Shown here in pieces: positions 63,268-64,000 of a DNA stretch of 64,000 nt. The notes below the pieces were generated by a model. That model made no database searches, had not been told where the DNA came from, and saw only the letters and a list, made by a program, of their open reading frames with translations. Position 1 is the stretch's first letter. Every line of letters begins with the position of its first letter. This DNA is from Flavisolibacter longurius (GTDB lineage: Bacteria; Bacteroidota; Bacteroidia; Chitinophagales; Chitinophagaceae), in the NCBI GenBank assembly GCA_014163555.1, contig JACJGO010000020.1, positions 55,452 to 119,451 on the forward strand, written 5' to 3'. Both the position numbers and the translations under genes were made by a program.

Positions 63268-63666
63268 TCAAACGACTTTTGCCTTTTGCTCTTTGGCTTC
63301 TTTGTAGTCCAGTTGAATATCAATTAAGGTTTCCATATTCAGAATGGAAAAAAGTACCAATATTCCTAATGAAGGTACTTGAATAGGCGGTGTTGAATGC
63401 TCACCGATGTTTAACCAGGTTGTAGTGATGGCTGGTGTAATCGCCAAGGCATTGAAAGTTGCTAAGAGCAGAAAAACAACCAGTCCAATTACTGATTTCT
63501 TGAAATCTATGAAGAAGAGAAAAATAATACCAACGAACAGCAATAGTCCAACATAGTGTCTCCACGTAGCAATAATGTCACCAGCGAGAATTTTCGTCCA
63601 GCAAAAAAGCAAAAATCCAGCAACCAGTAAAAAGGGGATTAGAAATAAAACCTTCTTCTTGCTCAT
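63268..63666 (-). CDS. Small membrane protein with four helices, unknown
   Basis: 132 residues from ATG 63666 (an ATG at 63702 would add 12 less likely residues). Hydrophobic segments are at about 5-23, 35-50, 55-78 and 93-110, followed by a charged tail DYKEAKEQKAKVV. I do not recognise it. It starts next to a 19-bp inverted repeat and sits at the window edge. Confidence 0.6.
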   Translation of the reverse strand: MSKKKVLFLIPFLLVAGFLLFCWTKILAGDIIATWRHYVGLLLFVGIIFLFFIDFKKSVIGLVVFLLLATFNALAITPAITTTWLNIGEHSTPPIQVPSLGILVLFSILNMETLIDIQLDYKEAKEQKAKVV

Positions 63667-63701
63667 AGTTTCAGGTCTGTTGCCAATGCGGCTAACGCTC
63701 A

Positions 63702-63877
63702 TCGGCTTTCTGCTGTGCTGATATTCTGTGTTCGGTCAGCCTGGAACAGTTGCCGATTGAAAAACTAATGTACAAGTTTTATTCATTTGTTCACCAGCGT
63801 TTCGTCTGCCGAACATGTAGCTGAAAAGCGATTTGCTGATGATGTTTATTCCGTCTGCCAGCATAGCAGAAAGCCGA
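63702..63877. repeat. Inverted repeat at the right edge
   Basis: TCGGCTTTCTGCTGTGCTG (63702-63720) is matched, with one mismatch, by the inverted CAGCATAGCAGAAAGCCGA (63859-63877). The 138 bp between them hold no convincing gene. From 63667 to 64000 I see no other supported feature; a short open frame there looks like chance. Confidence 0.65.
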
Positions 63878-64000
63878 TCCTATGTTTACAATTGAGTAAA
63901 TTCAAGGAAGAGGTTAAGCCAATATTTCGAAAGAACAAAGGGCGGAGTAAGATGTTAAAACCGCATAAGCTTTGAAGCTTCTCTAACATGATTATCACCG

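Noticed and set aside
63787..63975. Short plus-strand open frame at the right edge
   Set aside because: It overlaps the inverted repeat, lacks any recognisable feature and has poor composition.

Overview
The window looks like chromosomal DNA of a Bacteroidota member, probably of the Chitinophagaceae or a close family. Direct signs are a SusC/SusD pair, the gliding genes gldA, gldD and gldE, the neighbourhood HU / mutY / ssb / gldE / gldD, a Bacteroidota-type IspG with a long insertion, -7 promoter elements of the form TAnnTTTG, and an almost complete lack of Shine-Dalgarno sequences. I see no rRNA, tRNA, CRISPR array, prophage or intact insertion sequence. Family placement is inference from gene content; no search was run.

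Layout. 1-5 kb: start of holB, a glutathione peroxidase, a beta-helix lipoprotein, comF, radA and a membrane zinc peptidase. 5.9-10.4 kb: SusD and SusC nutrient-uptake proteins. 10.8-13.9 kb, minus strand: RNase G/E, a 30-residue ribosomal-type protein, a TPR protein and HU. 14-17.8 kb, plus strand: mutY, ssb, gldE, gldD. 17.9-21.2 kb: DUF3109 protein, LutB-like Fe-S protein, polysaccharide deacetylase. 21.3-28.4 kb: EamA permease, an HD phosphohydrolase fused to a Pycsar-type membrane effector domain, a beta-propeller lipoprotein and a large metallophosphoesterase/outer-membrane-barrel fusion. 28.5-33.7 kb: a lipoprotein gene with an in-frame stop, a DUF4846 lipoprotein, a GAF protein, endonuclease III, a small acidic protein and an FtsB/DivIC protein. 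33.8-38.3 kb: enolase, gldA, an MFS transporter with its small partner and a zinc-ribbon protein.

38.3-44 kb holds a mirror-image bicarbonate locus. From a shared promoter region two operons diverge, each made of a small membrane-anchored protein, a SulP anion transporter with STAS domain, and a beta-carbonic anhydrase. 44-48.8 kb is a three-part exporter (TolC, HlyD, ABC) headed by a small protein. 48.9-54.5 kb carries acetyl-CoA synthetase, an L,D-transpeptidase, and an ECF sigma factor / anti-sigma / outer-membrane-protein operon. 55-64 kb carries a nucleoid-associated protein, kbl, small secreted proteins, a class D beta-lactamase, batB-batC, ispG and a small membrane protein.

The most unusual signal is not a gene. 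At least nine gene 3' ends, and probably eleven, run straight into a quasi-palindromic array of short repeated 'words'. Each locus has its own vocabulary, and the inverted complement usually follows 30-100 bp away. Several arrays run into coding sequence and form C-terminal codons. Related word runs appear inside the gldD signal peptide and inside ispG. They look like 3'-end (terminator or mRNA-stability) elements that arise or spread by an unknown mechanism.
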